A DNA stretch of 39,628 bases, taken from IMG/VR virus record IMGVR_UViG_3300027649_000533, positions 1 through 39,628 of that record. The stretch is one strand, 5' to 3'. Shown piece by piece: positions 9,532 through 17,395 of this stretch. Each line of letters opens with the position of its first letter. Within the stretch, counting starts at the first letter, position 1. This DNA is from a virus. Below the pieces are notes generated by a model, which had not been told where the DNA came from, made no database searches, and saw nothing but the letters and a program-made list of their open reading frames with translations. The translations under genes and the position numbers were made by a program.

Positions 9532-10011
9532 ATGGCAAATTTAGAGGCACAACTTCATACACTTTTAGAAGAAATAGCACCAGAAGCTCACAACTTTGAA
9601 GAGCAAGCTCTCATCATAGCAACAGCGGCTTCAGTCATCAATAAAAGATTTACTTCAAGAAGGTTAGCCAAAATAGATAATAAAACTATTGAAGCCCATA
9701 TGACAGATGCATTATTAGAATCAATGTGTGCCTCCAATTCATGGGCTGATGATAGTTCAGATGATTATTTTGATGCAAGAGGAATGAGTCCAGCCGTCCT
9801 TATTAATAGGGTGGCAAAATCTAATCAAAATAAGTGGGGTAAGATGGAAATCTTGAACACTGAAGATTCTGAAGAAGATGACAAAGAATTCACTGATGAA
9901 GAAATAGCTGAAAAAGCTACTATGCAAAATGCACAACAAACTAATGAAGTTTTTATAACTCCAGGCAGAGGCAAGTTTTATACTGACTCTATATCAGATG
10001 CTGTAAGATAA
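9532..10011 (+). CDS. Small helical protein of unknown function
   Basis: 159 residues. The first 70 are predicted helical with many Ala, Leu and Glu (MANLEAQLHTLLEEIAPEA...), a middle region is Asp/Ser-rich, and the end is acidic and probably disordered. I recognise no family. A purine-rich GAGAGAT lies about 8 nt upstream of the ATG. The stop TAA shares its last A with the ATG of the next gene (TAATG), so the two are translationally coupled and likely work together. Position between a fibre gene and the topoisomerase operon makes a virion or assembly role possible but unproven. Confidence 0.75.
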   Translation: MANLEAQLHTLLEEIAPEAHNFEEQALIIATAASVINKRFTSRRLAKIDNKTIEAHMTDALLESMCASNSWADDSSDDYFDARGMSPAVLINRVAKSNQNKWGKMEILNTEDSEEDDKEFTDEEIAEKATMQNAQQTNEVFITPGRGKFYTDSISDAVR

Positions 10012-10622
10012 TGAAATTTATAAAAGTAGCTGCACCTCCAGGATTAACAGGCGGACCAATGGGAATGCTTGGTTCAGACTTAGGGTTAGGTGCCGCTCCT
10101 CCTCCTATGCCCACTGCTCCAACTGCAATGCCTGGTCCTACTGAAAAAGTAATCAAACAACCATTGACAAACTTGGGACTGATTCTTGCTGATGTCAAGA
10201 TTGAACAATTGCTCATGGAATATCTTGGTAGCAATGAATTAGAAATTGCAAATGAAATTTGGGAAATGTATGGCGGAAATGAAGATGGAAGTGTTGATGA
10301 ATCAAAGACCGGTAAGAGATTAGAAGACAAAGAAGCTTCTGATGATGAAGTTGAAGATACCAAAAATACAAAATGGCAAAGACTTCCACAAAATAAAACA
10401 CTAATGTCATTAAACCCGCCAGTAACTCTTGATAAATTACACAACGCAGTTAAATATTTATCTTTTGGAATTGCAAAAAATAAATCAAAAGAACAAGGTG
10501 CTGCTGCTGGCGGTGGTGGAATGCCAGGGTTAGCATCATACAATTACAGAAACATGGTAAAAATTGCTAAAATTCTTGATAATTTGGGATACTACAATAT
10601 AACTGATCGATTGATGCCATAA
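10011..10622 (+). CDS. Protein of unknown function with Gly/Pro/Met-rich N-terminus and C-terminal helical tag
   Basis: 203 residues in three zones. Residues 1-45 are low-complexity Gly/Pro/Ala/Met. Residues 46-160 are a mixed helical core containing an acidic stretch (DESKTGKRLEDKEASDDE). The C-terminus is a Gly-rich hinge followed by YRNMVKIAKILDNLGYYN. That last segment matches the N-terminal tag of the GH73 hydrolase at 225-1151 at I-A-K, L-D, G, Y, D and L. Translation is coupled to the preceding gene through a one-base overlap. No enzyme motif is visible. The tag suggests a shared binding partner or packaging signal (inference). Transcription of this gene probably ends at the hairpin at 10652-10685. 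Confidence 0.75.
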   Translation: MKFIKVAAPPGLTGGPMGMLGSDLGLGAAPPPMPTAPTAMPGPTEKVIKQPLTNLGLILADVKIEQLLMEYLGSNELEIANEIWEMYGGNEDGSVDESKTGKRLEDKEASDDEVEDTKNTKWQRLPQNKTLMSLNPPVTLDKLHNAVKYLSFGIAKNKSKEQGAAAGGGGMPGLASYNYRNMVKIAKILDNLGYYNITDRLMP

Positions 10623-10624
10623 AT

Positions 10625-10653
10625 TTGACAAAAGGCCATAAAATAGGTATAAT
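10625..10653 (+). promoter_or_regulatory. Perfect-consensus sigma70 promoter for gyrB-gyrA
   Basis: TTGACA (10625-10630), a 17-bp spacer and TATAAT (10648-10653) match the bacterial housekeeping promoter consensus at all twelve positions. It starts three bases after the stop codon of the preceding gene. The expected start site is about 10659-10661. The -10 box overlaps the left arm of the terminator hairpin at 10652-10685. Confidence 0.85.
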
Positions 10654-10685
10654 GCTGTGATATAAAAAATCACGGCATTTTTTTT
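10652..10685 (+). terminator. Rho-independent terminator interleaved with the gyrB promoter
   Basis: ATGCTGTGAT (10652-10661) pairs with ATCACGGCAT (10669-10678) to give a 10-bp stem with one G-U pair and a 7-nt A-rich loop. Eight T residues follow (10678-10685). It would stop read-through from the upstream operon. RNA starting at the overlapping promoter lacks most of the left arm and so could not form the hairpin. Confidence 0.85.
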
Positions 10686-10701
10686 GCTCGATCGGAGAAG
10701 T

Positions 10702-12825
10702 ATGGCTAGTCAATATAACGAAGACTCAATTCAAATTCTTGAAAGTCAAGAGGCAGTGCGAACACGCCCTGCTATGTACATTGGGGACACTGGTAAGAAA
10801 GGTCTTCATCACCTTGTTTGGGAAATCTTGGACAATTCAGTTGATGAGCATATGGCTGGGCATTGTTCAAAAATTGATGTCATAGTTTCAAAAGACAATC
10901 GCACCCTCACTGTAATTGATAATGGTCGTGGTATCCCTGTAGCAGTTAAGCAAGAAGATCCAAAGAAGCGCTCCACTCTTGAGATTGTATTAACTGAGCT
11001 ACACGCTGGTGGTAAGTTTGGTGATGATGGATCCGGATATGAAGCATCTGGTGGCCTTCATGGTGTTGGTGCTTCATGTGTAAACTTTCTTTCTGTAAAT
11101 CTTGATGTAGAAGTCAGCCGTGAAAAGAAGAAGTATCAATTATCTTTTGAACGTGGAATTCCCGTTTCTGCTGTAAGAGAAATAGGCACATCAACTTCTA
11201 CTGGTACAAAAATTTCATTTACTCCAGACCATAATATATTTGGTCAGTTTGCTGTCGAAGATGCCTTCCGTGAAGTTCTTGTTGATGACTTCGAAATTGA
11301 TGAAATGTTTGCTGAGTGTTCTGGTAAGTGGCGTAAAGCTTTAATTAATAGTCCTGTTGACTTAAATTCATTTATTCAATGCTTTAAGTTGATGAATTAT
11401 GAAGATGCAATTTACTCAGAAGCATACAATTCTTGGTTTAATCATTCTTGGAAAAATATTCAATTCGATGAAACAGTTATTGTTCGTCGATTACGTGAAA
11501 CTGCATATTTAAATGGTGGCTTAAAAATCTGCTATAAGAATGAGCACACTAACACTAAAGAAGAATTTTATTTTGAAGGCGGAATTTCTGACTATGTCGG
11601 TTATTTAGCATCCACTCGCTCAAATGTATATCCATCTAAGCCATTTTTCTTTGATAATAAAAGTGGAAAAGTCAATGTCCAAATCGCATTTCAATATGGT
11701 GAAGAAGATGATGAAGCAATCTATACCTATGCAAATAATATTCATACCTCTGATGGTGGCACTCATCTTAGTGGCTTCAAAACATGTATCACAAGAATCG
11801 TAAATCAATTTGCACGATCTTCTAGCGTTCTAAAAGAAAAAGATGTCAATTTAACTGGTGAAGACATTCGGGAAGGCATTGTCGCTATAGTATCTGTGCG
11901 ACTTCCACAGCCTCAATTTGAAGGCCAGACTAAAGCAAAATTAGGCTCTCAAGAAATTGAAGGAGTGGTAAACAAGCTTTTTTCTGAAGCCTTAACTGAA
12001 TTCTTTGAGAAAAATCCATCGATTGTAAAGATGATTGCAGAAAGAGCATTACGTTCAGCTAAAGCAAGAGCTGCTGCGAAGAAAGCATCTGAATCTATCA
12101 AGCGTCAAGGATTCTTGGGTCGTTCAGGCTCTCTCCCAGGAAAGCTTTCTGACTGCAACTCAGAAGATTCTATGTCAACTGAGTTATATATTGTTGAGGG
12201 AGATTCTGCTGCTGGATCATGTAAGGGTGGAAGAGATCCTGAATTTCAAGCAGTTATGCCTATCCGTGGAAAAATCATTAATCCTGAAAAAAATGATTAT
12301 GCAAAACTCATGGCTAACGAAGAAGTTGCAGCAATCATATCTGCAGTTGGAACAGGGATTAAAGACGACTTCAACCTGAATGATTTGAGGTATGGCAAAA
12401 TTGTCATCATGACTGATGCTGACGATGATGGAGCACACATTGCTGCGTTGTTGATGACATTCTTCTATCGATTCATGCGACCGCTAATCACATCTGGGCA
12501 TCTTTATATTGCTAAGCCACCCCTTTATCGTGTCAATGTCAAAAACCAAAAATTTTACATCCACACTAATGAAGAACTGGACACTTACCGCAAAAAATAC
12601 GGTGATAAAATAGAGGTAACCAGATTCAAAGGCTTAGGCGAAATGGATGCTGATGAGCTTGGTAGGACTACAATGGAAATTGGAAATCGACAAATCATCA
12701 GGGTGAATGTAGAAGATTTAGAGTCTTCTTCAAATATGTTATCTGTCTTAATGGGTAGTGAAGTTGGCCCAAGAAAAGAGCATATTATTGTGAAATCTGA
12801 AAAGAGAAGTTTGGAGCAAATTTGA
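10702..12825 (+). CDS. gyrB: Type II topoisomerase subunit B (GyrB/ParE-like)
   Basis: A 707-residue ATPase subunit of DNA gyrase or topoisomerase IV. The GHKL ATP site shows EILDNSVDEH (41-50), DNGRGIP (73-79) and GGLHGVGAS (117-125). The TOPRIM domain shows the VEGDS motif with Glu499 and TDADDDG with Asp572/Asp574. The family end (RFKGLGEM) is present, so the protein is a full bacterial-type subunit. Residues about 183-252 are an extra segment in the transducer domain that most bacterial GyrB lack. ATG 10702 was chosen over an upstream in-frame TTG (10684) because GGAG at 10694-10697 is correctly spaced for it and the TTG falls in the terminator U-tract. CGN arginine codons are common here, unlike the neighbouring fibre genes. 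It is coupled to gyrA by TGATG. Confidence 0.95.
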   Translation: MASQYNEDSIQILESQEAVRTRPAMYIGDTGKKGLHHLVWEILDNSVDEHMAGHCSKIDVIVSKDNRTLTVIDNGRGIPVAVKQEDPKKRSTLEIVLTELHAGGKFGDDGSGYEASGGLHGVGASCVNFLSVNLDVEVSREKKKYQLSFERGIPVSAVREIGTSTSTGTKISFTPDHNIFGQFAVEDAFREVLVDDFEIDEMFAECSGKWRKALINSPVDLNSFIQCFKLMNYEDAIYSEAYNSWFNHSWKNIQFDETVIVRRLRETAYLNGGLKICYKNEHTNTKEEFYFEGGISDYVGYLASTRSNVYPSKPFFFDNKSGKVNVQIAFQYGEEDDEAIYTYANNIHTSDGGTHLSGFKTCITRIVNQFARSSSVLKEKDVNLTGEDIREGIVAIVSVRLPQPQFEGQTKAKLGSQEIEGVVNKLFSEALTEFFEKNPSIVKMIAERALRSAKARAAAKKASESIKRQGFLGRSGSLPGKLSDCNSEDSMSTELYIVEGDSAAGSCKGGRDPEFQAVMPIRGKIINPEKNDYAKLMANEEVAAIISAVGTGIKDDFNLNDLRYGKIVIMTDADDDGAHIAALLMTFFYRFMRPLITSGHLYIAKPPLYRVNVKNQKFYIHTNEELDTYRKKYGDKIEVTRFKGLGEMDADELGRTTMEIGNRQIIRVNVEDLESSSNMLSVLMGSEVGPRKEHIIVKSEKRSLEQI

Positions 12826-15347
12826 TGGCAAGAAAACCAAAAGATATAAACGAAGATGTTGTGGTCAACAGCATTGAAGATTACATAATTGATAAAGACT
12901 TTGTAGAGCTTATCGATGAGCGCTTCACGAACTATGCTTTTACTGTTATGGAAGATAGAGCATTACCTGATGCAAGAGATGGCCTAAAGCCATCTCAACG
13001 CAGGACAATGGTGGCAATGAATGACCTAAATCTTCGCTCAACAGGAAAGACGAAGAAGTGTGCAAAGATTTGCGGTGATGTATCTGGTAACTATCATCCC
13101 CATGGTGAAGCAGTAGTTTATCCAACTCTTGTCCGAATGGCTCAAGATTGGTCATTGCGCTACCCTTTGATTGCACCACAAGGTAACTTTGGCTCACCCG
13201 CTCCTGAAGACAAACCGGCTGCGATGCGATACACAGAAGCTAAATTCTCTGTGTTTGGCGATCAAATGATCAATGAGTTGTCAGATCATGTAGTTGATTA
13301 TATTTCTAACTATAATGATGAGCTGATGGAGCCTACCGTTCTGCCATCTCTGGTGCCTAACCTTATTATAAATGGCTGCAGTGGTATTGCTGTGGGTTGG
13401 GCTACGTCAATGGCACCTCACAACTATCGAGAAGTGGCTAATCTTATTGATGCCTGGATTCAAAATAACGACCTTACAATTGATGAAATTCTGGAGATTA
13501 TGCCTGGGCCAGATTTTCCAGTTCCCTGTAAAATTATTGGCTCACAAGGCATTCGTAATTATTTTACTGCTGGACGTGGAAGTGTTCAGATTGAAGGCTA
13601 TTACTCAATTGAACAAGAGAAAAATTCTCAATATATCAAGGTTGTAGCACTTCCTTATGGCGGTAGCGCTGAAGGCTTTTGTCGAGAAATCAAAGAGCTT
13701 GTTGAATCTAAAAAGATTGAAGGAATCACTAATCTTAAGAACCTTTCAAACAAGAAAGGTATGGATGTACGAGTTTGGGTTGGAAAAAACGCCAATTCAA
13801 ATGTGATTTTAAATCTTCTTTTAAAGCACACAAGCTTAAGAACTAATTTTTCAGTTAACACAACTGTTCTCATGAATGGTAAAAGAGTTGTTGAAAATGT
13901 TCCAATGATTAAGCTTGTTGAAGTATTTGTCAATCATCGAAAAGAAGTTTTGACAAGAAAATTCAATGCAGAGCTAGACAAGAACAATCGCAGACTTCAC
14001 ATTCTTGATGGCCTTATTGGAATTACATCTAAAATCGATCAAGTAATTAAATTGATTCGTGAAGCGGACAATCGTGAAATAGCAATTAAAAATTTAATTG
14101 CTAGTGAATTTGTATCATCTCAAGAGCAAGCAGATGCAGTCCTTAAGATCACCTTAGGAAATCTTACAAAGCTTGATACAAACTCAATGTCTGAAGAGCA
14201 CGATCGCCTTACTAAGAGAAATGTTTGGCTTAGTGATAAATTGTCATCAGATACAAAAATGCTAAAGCTTATTTCAAAAGAGCAACTTGATTTAGCAGAA
14301 AAAATTGGTGATGATCGCAGATGTGAACTTCTTCCAAGTGCTGATGAAATGAGTATTGAAGATTTAATTGCAGAAGAACAAATCATTGTTTCTCTAACGA
14401 GAGATGGATATATCAAAAGGGTTCCTTTAGATACTTTCCGAGCCCAAAATCGTGGAGGTAAGGGCGTTATGGGTGTCAAATCACGAGAAGAAGATGAAGC
14501 AGCAGATATTTTTTCTGGTTCTACTCATGACTTATTCTTATTCTTTACCAATCAAGGTAATCTGCTTAAGAAAAAGGGATATGAAATTCCAATCGCATCC
14601 AGAACATCTAAGGGTACACACCTAAACAATCTATTGAATTTAGTTGAAGGCGAACTAGTTTCTTCTACAATTACTCTCAAGTCACTTGATATCGATGGAT
14701 ATTTTGTAATGGTTACGAATAAGGGCCTGATAAAGAGGTCTGAAATCCGTGAATACGACACAAGCTTAAGGAAGCGTGGATTGAAGGCCATTACTCTTAC
14801 TGAAGGTGACAAACTCTCCTTTGTAATGACTACTGATGGAAATAAGGATGTAATGCTCGTAACAGCTATGGGCATGGCAGTAAGATATCAGGAAACTCTT
14901 GTCAGATGTATTGGCAAAAATGGACAAGGAAGCAGATCTATGCTTCTTTCAAATGATGATAATATAGCTGCTGTATTGGCAATTGACAGTGATCAGGATC
15001 CTTCAATTCTTGTGGTAACAGAATTGGGCAAGGGTAAGAAGACTTCTGCTTCTGAATATCGGTCAACAGCCGGTAGGACTGTCAAGGGTCAAAGAACTAT
15101 TAATCAAAGCAAGAGAGAAAAGACTGGAAAAATTGTTTCAGCTTTAGCTATGCAAGACACTGATGATATTCTTGTTCTTACATCCAAAGGCAAAATCATG
15201 AGATGTAACCTTGATAGCTTAAGAAACAAATCAAAGGCAACTCAAGCAAATACAATTGTCTCTCTTGATGCAAACGACTCTGTACAAAGTGTAGTGTTGA
15301 TTGAAAGCAATGGAGAAAGTTTTGATCTTCTAGATACAGAAGAATAA
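12825..15347 (+). CDS. gyrA: Type II topoisomerase subunit A (GyrA-like)
   Basis: An 840-residue DNA-cleaving subunit. The winged-helix region carries catalytic Tyr136 in AAMRYTE, and GNYHPHGE lies at 88-95. The C-terminal beta-pinwheel region contains QNRGGKG at 541-547, a close variant of the gyrase-specific GyrA box (QRRGGKG), which favours gyrase over topoisomerase IV. In the quinolone-binding region the residues equivalent to E. coli Ser83 and Asp87 are Ala96 and Pro100. The start is the ATG sharing its A with the gyrB stop; GGAG lies 8 nt upstream. A TTG one codon earlier is less likely. With GyrB it would relax or supercoil the large phage genome. Confidence 0.93.
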   Translation: MARKPKDINEDVVVNSIEDYIIDKDFVELIDERFTNYAFTVMEDRALPDARDGLKPSQRRTMVAMNDLNLRSTGKTKKCAKICGDVSGNYHPHGEAVVYPTLVRMAQDWSLRYPLIAPQGNFGSPAPEDKPAAMRYTEAKFSVFGDQMINELSDHVVDYISNYNDELMEPTVLPSLVPNLIINGCSGIAVGWATSMAPHNYREVANLIDAWIQNNDLTIDEILEIMPGPDFPVPCKIIGSQGIRNYFTAGRGSVQIEGYYSIEQEKNSQYIKVVALPYGGSAEGFCREIKELVESKKIEGITNLKNLSNKKGMDVRVWVGKNANSNVILNLLLKHTSLRTNFSVNTTVLMNGKRVVENVPMIKLVEVFVNHRKEVLTRKFNAELDKNNRRLHILDGLIGITSKIDQVIKLIREADNREIAIKNLIASEFVSSQEQADAVLKITLGNLTKLDTNSMSEEHDRLTKRNVWLSDKLSSDTKMLKLISKEQLDLAEKIGDDRRCELLPSADEMSIEDLIAEEQIIVSLTRDGYIKRVPLDTFRAQNRGGKGVMGVKSREEDEAADIFSGSTHDLFLFFTNQGNLLKKKGYEIPIASRTSKGTHLNNLLNLVEGELVSSTITLKSLDIDGYFVMVTNKGLIKRSEIREYDTSLRKRGLKAITLTEGDKLSFVMTTDGNKDVMLVTAMGMAVRYQETLVRCIGKNGQGSRSMLLSNDDNIAAVLAIDSDQDPSILVVTELGKGKKTSASEYRSTAGRTVKGQRTINQSKREKTGKIVSALAMQDTDDILVLTSKGKIMRCNLDSLRNKSKATQANTIVSLDANDSVQSVVLIESNGESFDLLDTEE

Positions 15348-15364
15348 TCTATCAGGGGGTTGTA

Positions 15365-15751
15365 ATGGCAAACGCACTTTATTCATCAGCTAGAAATTCA
15401 TTTTTGAAAGGCAGTATCGATTGGGTTAATGATAGTTTTAAGATAATTTTACTATCATCATCCTACACAGTCGATTTAGCTAATCATATTTACACTTCTA
15501 GTGTTGGTGGGACAGTTGCAATATCTAATGCTATTACAACCCTCACTCCTTCTTCTGGTATTGCTGATGCTAGTGATATTACATTTAGTGGGGTTGCTGG
15601 AACTACTGTAACTCAATTTGTTTTATTCAAAGATTCGACAAAAGAATTGATAGCATATTTTGATACTGGTTCTAATATACCCATTATTCCAAATGGTGGA
15701 AGCATCACTATTCAATGGGATGATGGTGCAAATAAAATTTTCAAATTATAG
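15365..15751 (+). CDS. Small phage virion-type protein
   Basis: 128 residues opening MANALYSSARNSFLKGSIDW, then a beta-rich region. This opening (short name-like start, FLKG.IDW, then VALL/IILL strands) is familiar from a widespread family of small tailed-phage structural proteins whose exact role is not settled. Its strong GGGGG ribosome-binding site is followed by ATG 18 nt after gyrA, so it is transcribed with the topoisomerase genes. The stop codon overlaps the left arm of the terminator at 15750-15775, making it the last gene of that unit. Family call is from memory of the pattern, not a search. Confidence 0.65.
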   Translation: MANALYSSARNSFLKGSIDWVNDSFKIILLSSSYTVDLANHIYTSSVGGTVAISNAITTLTPSSGIADASDITFSGVAGTTVTQFVLFKDSTKELIAYFDTGSNIPIIPNGGSITIQWDDGANKIFKL

Positions 15752-15775
15752 CTCAAGGAAACTTGAGCTTTTTTT
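15750..15775 (+). terminator. Strong rho-independent terminator
   Basis: AGCTCAAG (15750-15757) and CTTGAGCT (15762-15769) form a perfect 8-bp stem closed by a GAAA tetraloop and followed by seven T residues. It overlaps the stop codon of the small virion gene and ends the gyrB-gyrA transcription unit. Confidence 0.95.
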
Positions 15776-15811
15776 GTAAGTAAAAACAAATCATTTCAAG
15801 AAATAAACCTT

Positions 15812-16042
15812 ATGCCATTATCAAGTATTGAATCAAAAATTGAAAAATTACATAATATTGAAGTAAGGATTACATCTGAAGCTTCTATTGATAATAAGGT
15901 ATTTATTAAGTCTTCAATAAATAGTATGCATTCTATTTCTGGCTATGTTGTTGAAGAAAAATCGTCTCCAGTAAAAAGGGCTACATTGAATAGTTACATA
16001 TCAATATTAAATCCAATTACATCAACTGTTGACAATAATTAG
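15812..16042 (+). CDS. Small protein of unknown function
   Basis: 76 residues, with no cysteine, no membrane segment and no motif I recognise. The sequence alternates polar and hydrophobic residues (IEVRITSEASIDNKVFIKSS), suggesting beta structure. It opens the structural cluster after the terminator. The 36 bp upstream show no clear Shine-Dalgarno or -10 box, so how it is expressed is unclear. It lies 9 nt before the Ig-like protein gene and is probably translated with it. Confidence 0.65.
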   Translation: MPLSSIESKIEKLHNIEVRITSEASIDNKVFIKSSINSMHSISGYVVEEKSSPVKRATLNSYISILNPITSTVDNN

Positions 16043-16051
16043 GAATGATAT

Positions 16052-16369
16052 ATGAAAAATAATGAATATCTAACAGGCACTACACTTAAGATTTATGCCA
16101 ACCTAAAAGATGAATCAGGAATTGCTGTATCAACTACAGGTTTGAGATTCTACATGACAGAGCCAGGTGGGATTGGTTACACATTTACTTTTGGTGTGTC
16201 ATCTGGATCTGGAAATTCTGAGACAATTCAAGGTAGTGGAACAACGGGAGAATATTACAAACAATGGACTCCTTCCAGAATTGGTAAACACAAATATACT
16301 TGGGAGGCTTATGGAGTTATTCAATCTAGCTTCAAAAGTTTTTTTGAAGTGAAGGATTCAAGGTGGTAA
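16052..16369 (+). CDS. Phage Ig-like-fold virion protein
   Basis: 105 residues that read as a single beta-sandwich domain: TLKIYANLKDESG, LRFYMTEPGG, a Gly/Ser-rich loop, then GEYYKQWTPSRIGKHKYTWEAYG and a final strand. The same strand order (a difference term, then G.Y...WTP...G...Y.WE) is seen in many small phage proteins with Ig-like folds encoded near tail or head-completion genes. AGGA lies upstream of the ATG. The stop abuts the ATG of the next gene without a gap, so translation is coupled with the tail-tube-like gene. Confidence 0.6.
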   Translation: MKNNEYLTGTTLKIYANLKDESGIAVSTTGLRFYMTEPGGIGYTFTFGVSSGSGNSETIQGSGTTGEYYKQWTPSRIGKHKYTWEAYGVIQSSFKSFFEVKDSRW

Positions 16370-17311
16370 ATGTTTCCAGGCATACTTAGAAGAGCTGAAC
16401 TTGCAACTGGCTTATTAATCAAAAGCATATGTGTGAATGGTGATTATTTAGTTGTTGAAAATTGCGACGTTAATCAAACACAAGAAAGCGATGTAAAAAA
16501 TTACATTCAAGGTGGTCCAGCTTATGCCATTTTCAATATTGGAGCTAAAAAATTTGAAGGCTCTATAACATTTCCACTAAGAGTTGATAGAAATAATGTT
16601 ATTGAACCTGCTGCAATAACATTATTAATGCATGCAGCGAAGCCAATGTCAGTCTTGAGAATTGACACAAATCACGTTATTTCTCATACGATTGCTACAG
16701 TAAATGATTATGCCACTGACAATAATAGGCTTATATCTCTTGATGCAGTGATTATAAACACTCTTAAAATTACTGCTGATGAAAACCAGCCTGTTAAGAT
16801 TACCATTTCTTTCACCGGTATGGTAGATAGCCATGATGCTTCTGTTTTTACATATGATTCAACTCAAATTATGGGAAGAGCATTATCATGGGCGGATTGT
16901 AATGCTTCAAGAAAAGAATCATCAATGAGAACAACTTCATCTATTGAAGTTAATGTTGATAATGAACTTGTCACCCCAGTTTTTTTGATGGGTTGGGAAG
17001 GTGCTGGGGCCGCTTTCACCCAGTATGATCAAATTAGCCTAATTGCTGTACAGTCTACTAAATGGAGTGGACAAGTTACAGAAGTGCTAAGACAAGGTGC
17101 TGAATTAGAATCTCACGTCCATGGTGGATGGATGTATCAAGAAAATTTGAGATTAGAATTTGGGCCACTTATTGCTACATTTCCTTATCCTGTATTCAAA
17201 ACTGCACAGATTCCACTAACTTCCTCAATCATAAGGAGAAATACTTCTTGGACAGGAATTAATAGACCTGATGCTTCAATGAATAATAACGGACTTTTTA
17301 CTTTTAGTTAG
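16370..17311 (+). CDS. Tail-tube-like structural protein, paralog 1
   Basis: 313 residues, beta-rich, with no signal peptide. The N-terminal part reads as a tube-type fold: VVENCDVNQTQESDVK, a GP.Y loop, KFEGSITFPL, then a long strand pair ending VKITISFTGM. A second similar half follows (TTSSIEVNVDNELVTPV...). The first half lines up with the product of the next gene, so the two look like diverged duplicates. AAGGTGG lies 4 nt before the ATG. Tube identity is inferred from fold-like pattern and position; another tail or baseplate-hub protein is possible. Confidence 0.45.
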   Translation: MFPGILRRAELATGLLIKSICVNGDYLVVENCDVNQTQESDVKNYIQGGPAYAIFNIGAKKFEGSITFPLRVDRNNVIEPAAITLLMHAAKPMSVLRIDTNHVISHTIATVNDYATDNNRLISLDAVIINTLKITADENQPVKITISFTGMVDSHDASVFTYDSTQIMGRALSWADCNASRKESSMRTTSSIEVNVDNELVTPVFLMGWEGAGAAFTQYDQISLIAVQSTKWSGQVTEVLRQGAELESHVHGGWMYQENLRLEFGPLIATFPYPVFKTAQIPLTSSIIRRNTSWTGINRPDASMNNNGLFTFS

Positions 17312-17349
17312 TTTAGAAGGAAATAAGCATTGTTAAAAAGAAAGTAAAA

Positions 17350-17379
17350 TATAATAAAAAACAAAAGAAAATTCTTTTG
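17350..17379 (+). promoter_or_regulatory. Possible promoter with a hairpin at the predicted 5' end
   Basis: TATAAT (17350-17355) sits in an A-rich stretch but has no good -35 hexamer at 16-18 bp. Six bases later CAAAAGAA (17362-17369) and TTCTTTTG (17372-17379) form an 8-bp inverted repeat, so the mRNA would begin with a stem-loop. A weak AAAGTGAG ribosome site follows before ATG 17396. Confidence 0.45.
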
Positions 17380-17395
17380 AAAGTGAGTCGATAAA

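Noticed and set aside
10684-10701. Upstream TTG start for gyrB adding six residues
   Set aside because: The TTG lies in the terminator U-tract and has no ribosome site; ATG 10702 has GGAG at the right distance and the usual N-terminus.
10702-15347. T4-type split topoisomerase (genes 39, 52 and 60)
   Set aside because: Both subunits are intact and bacterial in layout, with an ATP domain plus TOPRIM in one protein and the pinwheel with a GyrA box in the other.
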